A stretch of DNA of 64,000 bases from Crotophaga sulcirostris (taxonomy: Eukaryota; Chordata; Aves; Cuculiformes; Crotophagidae), in contig VYZB01000024.1 in the NCBI GenBank assembly GCA_013397455.1, forward strand, positions 4,277,021 through 4,341,020. Reading direction: 5' to 3'. Within the stretch, counting starts at the first letter, position 1. Each line of letters opens with the position of its first letter. Below, piece after piece: positions 38,962 to 52,444 of this stretch. The translations under genes and the position numbers were made by a program. The notes under the pieces are model-generated. The model saw only the letters and a program-made list of their open reading frames with translations. It did no database searches and was not told the origin of the DNA.

Positions 38962-39800
38962 GCACCGCACCGCATCTCATCCCACCTCACCTCACCGCAT
39001 CTCATCTCATCTCACCGCATCTCATCTCACCACATCTCATCTCATCTCATCTCACCTCACCGCACCACATCTCATCTCCTCTCACCGCATCTCATCTCAC
39101 CGCACCTCATCTCACCTCATCTCATCTCATCTCACCGCATCTCATCTCACCGCACCGCATCTCATCTCACCGCATCTCATCTCACCGCATCTCCTCTCAC
39201 CGCACCGCATCTCATCTCACCGCACCGCATCTCATCTCACCTCATCTTGTCTCATCTCATCTCATCTCACCGCACCACATCTCATCTCACCTCATCTCAT
39301 CTCATCTCATCTCATCTCACCGCATCTCATCTCATCTCATCTCACCGCATCTCATCTCATCTCACCACATCTCATCTCATCTCACCACATCTCATCTCAT
39401 CTCACCTCACCGCACCACATCTCATCTCATCTCACCGCATCTCATCTCACCTCACCACATCTCATCTCACCGCACCACATCTCATCTCATCTCACCTCAC
39501 CGCACCACATCTCATCTCATCTCACCGCATCTCATCTCATCTCACCGCACCGCATCTCATCTCATCTCATCCCACCGCACCGCATCTCATCTCACCTCAC
39601 CACATCTCATCTTATCTCACCACACCACATCATATCACACACACATCACATCTCATTGAACCGCACCGCATCACACCACATCCCATTGCACCGCACCACT
39701 TCACATTGCACCACACCTCACACACATCGCACCGCACCGCATCACACCACATCGCACCGCATCACATCAGACCACATCGTACTGCACACGCACCGGATCA
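38962..39800. repeat. Pentameric simple-sequence array (CTCAT/CTCAC/CGCAT/CGCAC)
   Basis: About 840 bp built almost wholly from 5-bp units of pattern C-(T or G)-CA-(T or C), in changing order. It decays at the distal end (39600-39800) into ACCACAT and CACACA variants. The plus strand is nearly free of G except in CGCA units. The open reading frames across it (SSHLTASHLI-type repeats) are an artefact of the period and not a gene. Confidence 0.97.
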
Positions 39801-42800
39801 CACATGTTGAGCAGTAAAGCCAGTGCCATCATACCAAGAATGTCGATGCACTGGAGACATTTAACAGTGAACAGATGTCCAAAGCAAGAGAGGAGCAAAT
39901 ACAAAGTTTAGGGAAAAGAAGAGTAAGAGGGATAGACACAATCACGCTTTCAAATGGGCTAGAAACAGTAGATGAAAAACTTAAAACATACTAAAATGTA
40001 ATGTTAACATACTGTCAGACTTGAAAGATGTATTGAAAGACTTTTTTCTAGGCTAGGTCTCAAATCCAGTATTCAGAATTCATTTCAGTTAGCTGACCAA
40101 AGCAATGTAAGAAATATTAAAACAAAGACGCATCGCATGGCACCTCGGTGCAGCCCTTCCCTGCGGCCCTGGCTTGGGGAGCCCCAGGGCAGCGCACAGC
40201 CAAGAAACCCAGGGTCTGCCACCTCCACCTGGACCACTGTGAAAAAGTGTGCGCTGTGCAGCACTGCTGGGCTGACTGGGCTTATGAGGGCAACTGGAAC
40301 ACCTGCGTGTGGTTGGCTTAAAGCTGCTTTATTTGGTTTGGGAGACAGAGTGTTAGCAAAGCTCACACCTCTGGAAGCATTTACTGATGGCTTAGGATTG
40401 TGCTGTGCAAAACTCAGCTTTGAATAATAAATACTGTGAGCAAAGAGGGATTTTGATGCCTGCCTGAACTTTATTATTGGGCAGTTTTCCCTTTTTGCCT
40501 TTGAGAGTGCTGAAGTAAATGAAATTCAGCTCTGAAGAGGAGGATGTGAAGTGCTAAATATAAACCTTGATTTTCAGACGTACTTCAAGAGAGCCATTAG
40601 TAGTAATTTGCATGCAGTGCACTTTCATAACTTTAGTGGACTTGGTCTAAAACTGCAGTGCTGTGCATAAAGTTCTGGTTCTGCAGACTGTCAGCAGTAC
40701 GTGTGGTCTGTGCATAGAATTTTAAAAGGACCTTTTAAGAAGTCATTAAACGGATATTTTTAGGCTTTGGAAAGAAAAATGTGTCAAAACGTCCTATGTG
40801 TGAGAAGCAGACTCCAGCACTGACCAGGAATAGATGCAGGAGGTTTCTGTTCTGCACAGCTTCACCTGAACACAGGACTGGCCACGGCAGAAGCAAGGCT
40901 TTGGGCAGCCTGTGGATGCCATGGGGGCAGTCCTTAGAGCTGTGCCTGCCTGGAGGAGCACAGTGAAAGCACACACAGTGGCTCACTGAGTCACCGTTCC
41001 CAGAAGAATACTGGTTCTGCTGGGGAACACCTTATATATTGAGTTTTTTTCCAGAGATCTAAATATCACAAACCCTGCATTTTGAAAAACTACAAAAAAT
41101 AACAGACAAATGTTGTATTTACATAGATTGTTTGGGGTGGGTTTTTTTTTGAGGTTTTGTTGTTTGTTTGGTTTTTTTTTTTTGCCAGAGACATGCAAAC
41201 AGCTTTTCTTTACATCTTTATTTCTTTTCACCACACAAAGAAAGGATTTTTGGACAAGTTTTCTTACGCTTAAGTTGTTGCCTGGACATTTTCATTTTAT
41301 CAGCAACCCCTGGTTCATAACTAGATTTCACACAGTGCTTTATGATAGTCAGTCAGAAACCACTTGGTAATATAAGAATTTTTGTCATGGAGAAACTGAA
41401 GCAGGGAAGGTGAGAAGCAACTCGCAGAAAGTGGCCCAGTAAGGTGGGGCAAGCACAGCCAGGGAAGAAGGAAACCTCCCAAGTCCTCATTAATGCCTGC
41501 ACCCTTAGGGCAAACTGGGTAAAAGCTGTGGCCATTTACTACCCATTTCTAACAACTGGGGATAACTGCTGCATTTTACTTTCTTGCACGTTTAATCTCT
41601 GTTTTAATTGAGGTGATGTTTTTACATATGGCAGAAATACCACAGACAATCTGTTTTTAAACATTGGCACTGTTACGGTTTGGTAGTTACAACAGCGCAG
41701 GTAATAACTGATATGTCCCTGTCCATTTCTAGCTTTCTCTCTACTATTGTCAAGTAGCCCATTACAGTCCCTTTACATCAAGTGTCACTTTTCAATGTCC
41801 AAACTTCTCTTTCAGCAAATCTGCAGATGGCACTAGATGTAATTACACCCCAGTCTCACAGCTCTGTTCTCAGTCATCTTCCCTCTCGGTTTTCTCCTTC
41901 CTGCAGACATTACCATGTGTAATACTTTCTCCAAAGCAATTTCTTCTCCACTATGCTCCCCTAAAGCTGATTTTTCTCTCCATTTTTTTCTGAGAGGAAT
42001 TTAAACTGATGCTAGCTGGGTGGAGAGAACAGGTTTGAACATAAATATAGGGTGCCATCAGTAGCTAAGAGACTTTCCTTTTTGTTGCATCATCTCTTTA
42101 GTACCTGAGGACGACCATCTGGCCACAGGCTAAAACCATTTACAAGTGACTGAAAAACACTGTAGGAAAGTTCCTGATTAATTAATTAAGAAGTACTTGT
42201 ACTACTTTTGTTTGGAAGCAGCTGAAAGGAAGGCTAAGAGGTTTCTCTGAAGGCCACAGGTAAATGAGTAAATGAAAGGTCAAAGTGAACAAGTCAGTGC
42301 AGGATGAACTGTTGCAGCTGCATGATTGTTACGCTGAGCTGGTCACTGCCAGCTCAACTCTCCATTGAGCATTGTTCCTAACTAAAGTCTGTGCTCCTCA
42401 TTTTTTCCCACTAAAGATGAATACCTCTGCTGCATCCATCACATGTGGTGCCACAAGCATGCTTGGAAGACTGAGAAAGTGTGAATTCTATGAGATCCAT
42501 GAAATCTGTTTAGAGAGGAGGCAGAATGGAAAATGGAGAAGTCAGAGGCTGTAATTAAGAGGGACATACAGTGAAGGTCTTTTGCTTTCACAACAATGAC
42601 TAACAAGTTAACAATCTGTAGTACCTGGGGGATTTACAGGGAGTAGCCTTCTGAAGATACCCCTCATAATTTCTGGCTTTTTCCATGAGAGAACATGTTT
42701 GAGCTGGTTTTGTGGTGGTGGCTCTCCCAGCTCTCTGTTCCCATCCTTTGCTCTCACCAGAACTGTGCAAGAAAACAAGTTCTGAAGCAGAAAACGATGG

Positions 42801-45800
42801 CCAGACTCAAATATTAGAGAAAGACTTTCCCTTTCTCTCAGCATCAAATGTACATACTCTGCAGTTTCTCAGACAGGAGCTGAAGACCCTTTGTTAATGG
42901 TGAAGTGGATTCATGGGCCAGCCCATTATTACGGGCAAGACTCTAAACCAGCAGAAATTCTGTTGATGTGCCTCGGCTCAGCCTTGCACCAGCCCTTTGC
43001 ATAGCAACTGCTAGTGAGTAGCTGTGGAACACAGGCATTTTGCACCCTGCCAGACCATCTACATAGTCATGGATTGTTAGAGATGCTTAACCACCAACAG
43101 TTTTAGGGACAGTAAGGATAATGCTGAAAACATTTTCTATTTTTGGTTGTGGAAAGGAGAGGGATGTATCTTGTCTTCAGTCTTATAATTCTCTTTTCAT
43201 CCAGTATCCATTTTTAGCTTCACTGTACTACTCTCCATCTGGTCCTGAACATATCCTAAAACTGCAATAGCAATGCATTTTTTTCCCCTTTCCCAACCCT
43301 AACTTGTGTCATAATGGAGTCATGGGAATAGGCGGCTTCAAGTTTCCAGATGCCTCAAATTATCCTTTTCTCAACTCCTAGTGACTGAATATACATGATG
43401 TAAGCCAGACACAGATCACCAAGAATCCTGTATTTTCCAGCTTCAATTTTTTTGTTGAAGTATTTGCTACAGAGAACTTCACTACACATTGTCAGAGACC
43501 CAGCTGATGGAGATATGCTAGTATTGATTTGTTTGTGTTTGTCAGCATGTACAAATTACTTTGGTATTGAGGTCTGTGTGCTAACCTTTATGTGTTTACA
43601 CATTCTGTTCCTGAATGTGCACTAATAAGAATCTAATGCTTTTCTTGGGGAAGGGAGTTAGTATACAGCTTCATTTCCACCAGGAAAAAGTGACTTTCGA
43701 CAGACATTGTTCCATGATCCAGCATTGTAGTAATAACAGAAAATCCAGTGGCAAACTGCAAATGCCCTTTCTGGCAGCAGCCTGGTAGATGTTCAAGGGC
43801 AGAGACTGAACTTGAAACCAGAAGGCTGTTTCTCCTAATGGGGTTACACAGCAACATCCATGTACCATGGTGGCATCAGCAGCCCATTGCACACTGGGAA
43901 AGATCAGTGGTGGGCAGAACTCAGGGGAAGGCAGAGATCAATTCTTCCTCCCCAGTCGCCTGAGTTGACATAACGTATTTCATACCCTGCTATCTTCACA
44001 AATAAAAGGCATATTGGATACATGTACATTCACCAGGCATTAGCTGTAGTGCCAGATGTTCTGGTAACACATTTGAAACATACGTTTATATGTCAGGAAT
44101 ACACGTATGCAGAGAGCAAAGGCCTTTTCCTATTTTGGTTTTCCTTCCCTGTAGAACAGCAACATGATGTGCTCTTAAAGTTTGAGTGCTTGCACTCAGA
44201 ATCTCAGGCAGAACCACACTTTAATCCCCATATCTGAGTGGGGAAAAGAAGTGGTAAGAGAAACTGTCAAATTCAAAAGGCATTTGGAGAGCCATAGTTT
44301 GAAGCGAGGTAGGCTCACACTTGCTTCACTTAGTCTGCCTTTTACTCAGTGGGACTGCATCACAGGCCAGCCAGCTTTGAGCTTGCAGATTTTAAAGAAC
44401 TTATCGACCTAACAGAGCTGTTTGTTCCTGTAATTTTGACTATATCTATTTATTTTTCCCCTCTCTGTTATTTTCTCTTCCTTTGGAAGACGTTTAAAGG
44501 ACAGGCAGACTACTTGTCTCTCTTCCAGACAAAATCCCCTCTGTCATGGTATAAAAAGTAGTTGTCTCTCCCACTGGGAGTTCCTGTTGCTGTAGTCTCT
44601 CTAATTTAATCCTTTTTCTTTTCTTTCTGGTTAATTATGTTAAGCTTCAAAACAAATAAGACTTGCTCTGACCTCAGAGTTAGAGGTCACAGCACGGAAG
44701 TGTTAAAAGAAAATCTTTTCTAGAGCCCAGGCATTCAGAACTTCAGCAAAGTACTAGGAAGGCATGTCTAGTGCGGCAGCAAGAGAGAACATAAAGTAAG
44801 GTGATTTGTTATTGCCTCACAAAAGACTAAGCATTTTGCACTACTCCTGCATCCCTTTTTTTAGTGTCCCAGCCCTTCCATTATCCCCCGTGTTTCTTAG
44901 CACAGACAAGAAAGGGTTGTTGAAAGCTCTGTTGGCCATACAGGGCGCGTTGCAGGCATGGCATATGGCATACCAATGCCTCTATTGTCAGCAGGCCCAA
45001 GACCACAGAGGAATGAAACATTGCTGACTTTAACTGAATAGTGGTCTTGGTTAATGAGAAGGAATCCTGTGTAATTTATTCTCTCTTCCTGGGGAGAGGG
45101 GAACAAACCACAAACCCCAAAGAACTACTACATACGCTTTTTTAACCACTTGCAGAATAAGAAAGAAAAATTAGTTGTCTGATACTGATTTTAAAACATA
45201 AACCAGAACAATTCTCCAGCATTTTTAGAGTCATAATGGTGGAACTAGCTTGAATTCTGGTTCTTTTTCATACACCAAGAAAGATTAGGTGTCAGCTGAA
45301 TTAGCATTTAAACTAACAGTTGTAGGCAATATAGAAGGATTAACTGCAAATTACAGTCTTCAGTTCACTTTTTCATTGTCGTTCACCCATTGTGAGATTT
45401 TGCTTGATCCAACAGATGTTCTGTTTAATACTAGTAAGAGCCTTTTCATCTAGAATACAGCTAAATTCTGCTGTAAGAGACATGATTAGCTGGTATGAAG
45501 ATGTAACAGGTAAGTCCATGCTTGAACATATATAACAGAGAGTTAAAATACATTGGACTCTATTTTTCAGCTAGAATAACTGGACACAATTATGATACAG
45601 TCATTTTGACACAGATCAATTGTGCTGCTTTAGTCTTCTAAAGCATTGTATTTAATTTTTGATTCATGTCTCCTAAATACAATTGGGAACAACAGAGGAA
45701 GGAGAATAACAATTATTGAACACTCCATGAGGATCTTCTTTTTAATGAAAGTTAAGATGGTCTTTGGTTTATAAAAGTCTGAGAAACTATTCTAGAACAT

Positions 45801-48080
45801 ATGACTGCAGCTGTTCTTTCCCATCACTAGGTCGAGCTGTTACCTCAAAATGAGAAACTGTCACCCTGCTAGCATTGTTGGTATCAGAAAAAGGGGTGTA
45901 GAACAAATACAACAAAGGTCTGCAGTGAAATAACTAGACCAGCAAACATAACACTTTACAGAGTGGAAAATAAACAACTGCATGATAAAATACACTTAGC
46001 CAATTATTTTCTGTAAAGAAAAAAAATTAATAATGAAAGTAATTTTTTTGTTTTCTCACAGAAGCACACACTAAAATACAGCTCACTTCACAGTATATGC
46101 TGGCTTCTTACTAATTCTGTTAAATCAAGCAGTATTGAACCCTTCAAATGATCACCCTGTTTCTTCATTATAGCTACTTATTCTGTTTTTTCTTAGGAAT
46201 GAATTCTGAATTCTGTACAGAGGTAAACTTTGGTTGTTGTTACTGCTATCATATAAGCAGTAAAATGAAATGTTTTTCCTCCCCATTCATCCCTAGTTAG
46301 AAATTCTGAAAACAGACCTTTTAAAAATAAATTTGCCTCTTTACAAACAAAGAGAAGAAAGAGAATTTTTTCTAATTAGAAGAAGAGAAGAAAACCTAGG
46401 GAAGAAAACCAATTCTAAAATAACTCAAAATGCAGTATCAATTCAAAAAGATTAAAAGATTAAAACATTTAATGACTGCAAAGGAGAAGAATTAGTTCTG
46501 CATTCTACTTCTTACTGAACAATACCCCATCTCTTATCACAGATGCCAGATAATAACGTAGATATTTCTACTAATTTAATAGCATAATTTCCAATATCCA
46601 TGCCAACACTTTTATTAAGCTTTTTTTTTTTTGTATTTTGCAAAGAAAAGTAGAGAAACATATCCCAATTGAAATCTTCCATCAACTCTCATGTAAATAC
46701 AGTTATACATGAATGATACTTTATAGCAGCATTACTTTGAAACTCATTTTGGCTGACAAAGGCCTCCTGAACATCTTTGCATTTGCCAGGAATGGGCACA
46801 AGATAGGCGAACAAATGAATGTATCCAGAAGTGTTGGCTACACCTCAAGATGTTCTGAAATAAATCTCTTTTATCAGAGATTTTATTATTGGAGAATTAG
46901 ACAGAGAAAATATTTGCACTTGCCCTGGGTAACTTTTAAGTTGCATGCCTATGCAAAATAAATGGAAATGTACTTATCTATACAGAAATATATCAGTAAC
47001 AAGAATGAGACGTATTTTTCTTAAGTGCTTAAGTAGGTTTTGCAAGGCCATTCTTATAAATAAATCAGGGACAGAAAGTAAATTCAGGTATGGGAAGCTG
47101 ACTAATTAGTACACTTACTGGTGTGATTTATGTCCATGCCAAGAAGCATTTTTTCAGAAAATCTGTGGCAATGGTTTACAGAGTTAACACTTGCCAAGAG
47201 CTATTTCTAACGAGCGGTATGGGCAAGACTGAGATTTCATTCCATCCACAGTGCAGCCCTCCAAGGAAATCCCAGCAGACCTCCTAACCCATCAGTGCTT
47301 CTGCTTGCCTTCCCAGCACGTCCTGCACCGCTGAAAATGAATGTCATTTCCTCAGTTTCATGATAGGAAAATCTCATTCTGGTGGGCTGCAGTGCAGCCC
47401 TGAACTTACTTTGAACTGAAAAATAGTAAAATAGTTGTATCAAAGAATGATCCCTGTCACTGTTTCATCCATAGAAACATGGATGTAGTCCAAAGCATTC
47501 TGAAGCAGGCTTTGAGGAAGGTCTGTAAGCAGGACAGAAACATTGTAGGAAGTGATTTTCTTGCATAATTTCCAGAATGGTAGATTGTTACATTTTGTGT
47601 GATACTTCCAATCAAAACTACAACGACATCTAATATTATTTAATTTTGATAATGAACAAACACCCTTTACGTCAAATTGTTTTAAAGTGTTCTTCAAATT
47701 TTCCCATTTTTAGCACGATCCGGTCATTAATATCTTACTCTGCCTTGAAAATGTATCACTCAAATTTTTGGCACAGACTGAATACTAATCTGTAAGTTCA
47801 CAATGGCTTGTTTTAAGTAAACTATTTGTTGCAAGCAGATCTTGTTATCACAAATAACAATGTACAGATAGTACATTGTTTAAAGCAGACAGTACTTCTA
47901 TCTTCACAGATCAGTAATCTGTATTATTACATGGCAATTCCACTATTGTTTGTGTAAGGAATATAGCGCGTAAAGTTCCGTATCATAACAGAATGTCAGA
48001 GTTTCAGCCAGCTGGTGTTCCTACAAGTAAAAGGAAGGTGGGGTGATACCCTCCAGCACAGAGAACCCTCTTACTTTTTT
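39801..48080. other. Divergent intergenic region between ASNS and C1GALT1, no gene recognised
   Basis: About 8 kb of mostly AT-rich, low-repeat DNA. The only open frames are short and resemble no known protein. Poly-T runs occur near 41145-41183 and 46620. No RNA gene was recognised. Confidence 0.5.
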
Positions 48081-48178
48081 GTTATGTTATGTTATGTTAT
48101 GTTATGTTATGTTATGTTATGTTATGTTATGTTATGTTATGTTATGTTATGTTATGTTATGTTATATTATGTTATGTT
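48081..48178. repeat. (GTTAT)n microsatellite, about 19 units
   Basis: Seventeen perfect GTTAT units (48081-48165), then ATTAT, GTTAT and a partial unit. The single changed unit near the end is the only interruption. Confidence 0.98.
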
Positions 48179-51000
48179 CCGTTTCACCTCATGCAGTAAT
48201 CAAACAAATTATAGTAACATAAATTAGTTTTACAGCTCTGCTTATGGTCCTGACTGTCCAAGGACACCACAGCACCAAATTAGGGTGTCCTGTCTCAAGT
48301 CAAGTGCTCAAAGATGTGGTGGAAAATTGAAACTCCTTTCACTTTCCTAAAGGCCTTTGTTCTGCAGTAGAATGGAAAAAACTTATACTTGATCTGGGAC
48401 AATGCACCTGCAACTACAATTTGAGGGTTCACAAGCTGATACAGAATGGGTAACAGGTTTTTTAGAGAATTGTCTCAGTGAATCTGAACAGTAAAGCTAG
48501 TGGGATCTTTTGTAAACAATATTAAGCAAATAAGGCATTACATTTAATCTGGTTGTCTGACCAAATAGGAGTGAACCAAGAACACAAAAATAGCTTTCAG
48601 TCAAAATATATGGAGATTAATATATATTTTCATGGTCTTGCTGGTGATCTACAAAAGTAATGGCATAAACAGAGTCAAGATAATACAATTTACAGTTGAA
48701 CAAAATGTTAAGAAAACAAAATAGTTACAAATGGGAGTATATAGAATTTGATATGGTAAAGCTGGTTCCTTGTCAGCCATTAGCACCTAGAAAGCTGCTT
48801 ACAGCAGGAAATCAGTTTCACTACAGATATTTATTAGATAACCAATTTAAATGTTATGTGTGTAGTCAATGACTTGCCAAATCTCACAGTCTCACAACAG
48901 CTGTAGCTTTTTACCTTCCACCTTATCTTTCATGCTATCTTTCTTCTTTAGAAACTTGTGTTCTCAGACTCCTGCGCATGGAAATGAAGAATTATGAGCT
49001 GTAGCGGATTTGTGAGTGGGCTTTTATGTCAGGTACATACTGTGAAGTGCTCTCCAGAGAGCTTAGGGGTGAAGATTCCCAGCCAAGTAGCTCAGGAAGA
49101 GCTGCCTAGTGATGAGAAAAGGGATTAAGGGCCTGCTACCCTGCGTTTGCCCTGCAGGTTTTGGTAGCATGCAGGAAACAGTCTTTATACTGAATATGAC
49201 TAACCCACCTAGCTTGGGAAAGATCTCATTCTTTTGTAAATACTGATATGAAGACCAAAGTAATTTATCTCCTTTTAAATTAAATTACTAAACATTTAAT
49301 TTCCCTCTCATTTGCTCCCAGCCACACATTCCAGAAGGCAACTGATGTGAATCCCATTGCCATGTTACCATGATACCAGTGCATCCCCCCATCACTGCTG
49401 GGCTTTCTCAGTAGCAGAGGAGAGTCTCCCATAAAAGTAGCAAATTTATATAGAAAGAGGCTGTCTTTAAGCAGATCTGCAGGCCCTGAGAGCAAGAGAG
49501 CACCCAGCCTGCTCTCCCTTTCCAACCCAGGACAAGAGAATGGCTTTTCCCTCTATGTAGCCACCCAGAGGCATTTGCTTGTGCAAAGCAGTGCTGCACA
49601 GCTGAGGATGTGGAAGTGTGTTTGCTACCGCTGCACGTGCGGGGCAGACCCTTGGAGGGGCACGTTCTCTTACTCCAGTCTACCCTGAGTCAAAAAATCC
49701 TGCTTGTATGTGTGGTACATAAATAACTCCATAAAATGCTACACCACCACGACAACATTGCCAAATGAGTCACATTTCTTCAAGCAAACACTGGGTATGC
49801 CAATATTACCAGGCAAGCTGTGATTGACTTTCGCCAAATTGGAGCACCTTCTATGTGCTCTCTCTTTGAATCAACTTTCCCTTCAAAGTAGCCTAACAAA
49901 GAGTGGAATGGCTCAAGGAGCACGACTGTATGAAGTGCAGCACTTCAAGCATGCATATACACATATGTAGTATACGTGGGCCACAGTCCTTGACAGTGGA
50001 ACTCCCATGGCGCAAGACCAAGCTTTGGAGCTTGTCAAGCAAAACGGAGTCTTACATTCAACTCAATCATACTGCATTATCTGTAATATGAGACATTTTG
50101 GAAACTTTACTTAATTTCAGAAATTTAAGGCATGCCCTGGACATGCATGAACACAACTCCTTCAAAACTGGTAAAGGGGTTGAGGAAATGAGAACACAGA
50201 TACCTCTGTTTTTTTCAGCAGTGTTTGCAATTCCCATTGCTTTTGTTATTGTTTAGGGTAGATTTTTTTAATGCCTAACATTAAAACTTTCCCCCTACAG
50301 AAAGTGTGCTCATCTCACTTCTGCCCTTCTATGATAAAAATAGATCAAGGAGATACCATTCACCAAGTTTCTTGTAATTTTGGTTTTAAAAGGGCAGCAA
50401 ACTGTGTTTTAAGAGGGCAGGAATGAGAAACTATAACCTGGAACCATGTGGGTGACATGGGAGCTTCTTAAACCAGTACAAAAGCCAGCATCTCCTGGAT
50501 GACCAATTGTTCAGGGAAAAATAACTAAAAATAGAGAAGGGGCACACCCCTGCAGGGGTAATTGTTTTGGAGAGAAAGGGAGGCAGGAAGTGAGCACACA
50601 CCTATAGCCGTGAAGAGGCAAAGCTCTGGTTTGGACTGAACCCCTGGAGGGGCTGAAGGAAGGGCTGAGGAGTGTGTGTGGGGAGTGAGGAGGCACAGCG
50701 AGACATCCGGAGCAGCGTGTGCAGTGACCCCACTCACAGAAACACCAGTGGCCCTCAGCACGGACCGGTTCGGGTTCACACACACCTGCGACCCAGTCCT
50801 TTTTGAGAAACAAACAAAAAACCCCCAAACCCAAGCAAACAAACCTTTACCTATTAACTACAAATCTCCACTAACTACCCACTGTTTGCCAAATGCCGTC
50901 CGTTGTAATTTATGGTTACACGGTTGTAATCATACACACAGAATTGTTTCATTGTAACGTGAAACACCTTTTAAATCAATAATCCTCTTCCATATTTCGT
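48179..51000. other. Intergenic upstream of C1GALT1, nothing recognised
   Basis: AT-rich up to about 50.5 kb, then rising GC toward the CpG island. No coding or repeat family was recognised. Confidence 0.5.
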
Positions 51001-51085
51001 AGGTTTTTCCTAAGGAAACGTCACCGATGTTGGGAAGGCAGGCGGCACCAGCACCGGCAGATAAGGGACGATTTCAGAGGGTTCG

Positions 51086-51098
51086 GTTACCTAGCAAC
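51086..51098. promoter_or_regulatory. RFX-type X-box
   Basis: GTTACC, one spacer T, then AGCAAC fits the X-box consensus GTNRCC-N(0-3)-RGYAAC bound by RFX factors. It sits at the upstream shoulder of the CpG island, and a second half-site (GTTGCC) follows at 51109-51114. Confidence 0.5.
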
Positions 51099-51680
51099 GT
51101 CCCTTGCCGTTGCCTAATGGTATTTTGGAAGTGCAGAGGCTGCAGAGCGGCTGAAGCGAAGGGAATGAGGGGCTGGGAGGCGGCGGCGCTCCGCGGCCCG
51201 GCCTGAGCACCCGACACGGCCGCTTCCGGGGGCACCGGGCACACCAGGGCACGGTAGGAAGGGCGGGGGGGCCGCCCCGCGGGGGCTGCTCTGCCCGAAG
51301 CGCGGCTCGAGGCGGCAGAGGAGGAGGCACCGCCGCCACCACCCCTCACCGGCCCTCCCGCGGCCAAGGGGAGGCGATGCCGCGCTCCCCCGGCTCGCCC
51401 TCGCCTGCCCCCCCGTGACATTCTGTCACCCGCGCCCCTCCGCCCTGACCGAGCCGCCCCCAGGGGAGGCGCGGGCTCCGCTCGCCGCCCAGCCCGCCGC
51501 CGGGCCCGCGCTGCCGGCGGAGGGGGGCGAGGAAGGGCGGGGTCTGCTCCCGGCCCCACGCGTGACTGCGGACCCGTGCGCGCGCCAAACCGCGCCAAGG
51601 GACGAGCGCGCTGCCACGCGGCGGGGCCGGCGCAGCGGCAAGGGTTAAACGCGGGTGGCGGGGAGGAGGCCACGCCCACA

Positions 51681-52141
51681 NNNNNNNNNNNNNNNNNNNN
51701 NNNNNNNNNNNNNNNNNNNNNNNNNNNNNNNNNNNNNNNNNNNNNNNNNNNNNNNNNNNNNNNNNNNNNNNNNNNNNNNNNNNNNNNNNNNNNNNNNNNN
51801 NNNNNNNNNNNNNNNNNNNNNNNNNNNNNNNNNNNNNNNNNNNNNNNNNNNNNNNNNNNNNNNNNNNNNNNNNNNNNNNNNNNNNNNNNNNNNNNNNNNN
51901 NNNNNNNNNNNNNNNNNNNNNNNNNNNNNNNNNNNNNNNNNNNNNNNNNNNNNNNNNNNNNNNNNNNNNNNNNNNNNNNNNNNNNNNNNNNNNNNNNNNN
52001 NNNNNNNNNNNNNNNNNNNNNNNNNNNNNNNNNNNNNNNNNNNNNNNNNNNNNNNNNNNNNNNNNNNNNNNNNNNNNNNNNNNNNNNNNNNNNNNNNNNN
52101 NNNNNNNNNNNNNNNNNNNNNNNNNNNNNNNNNNNNNNNNN
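51681..52141. other. Assembly gap (461 Ns) inside the CpG island
   Basis: A run of N in extreme GC sequence. The C1GALT1 transcription start may be hidden here. Confidence 0.97.
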
Positions 52142-52444
52142 GGGAGGGGGGACGGCGCTGGGACCCGGGCCGGGCCCTGGGAGCAGCGCCCCGTCTGTGG
52201 AGGCGACGCGAGGGGAAGGTGCGGAAGCCGCCTGTCCGCCGTGACGGGGCGGGAGGAGGTGGCCGGGGCCGTGCGTGTCGCCCCGGCGGCGGGAAGGGAG
52301 CGGCGGGGGCAGCAGGTGCCCGCCCGCCCGGGACGGAGAGGCTCGGAGGGGGGGGGCTCCTGGGAGCACAGCGAGCCCCTCCGAGCCGCCAAGGAGGTGC
52401 CTTCGGAGCGGGGGATTGGTCCTTGCTCCACACCCTCCCTGCAC

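Noticed and set aside
38300..39817. Very long open frames reading SHLISSHLTASHL on the plus strand
   Set aside because: They arise from the pentamer array, whose 5-bp period gives a 15-bp coding period without stops, and they run through a gap of Ns.
51074..52444. Long open frames over the CpG island on both strands
   Set aside because: GC-rich DNA has few stop codons and the frames cross 461 Ns. The compositions are Pro/Arg/Ala/Gly-rich with no domain.
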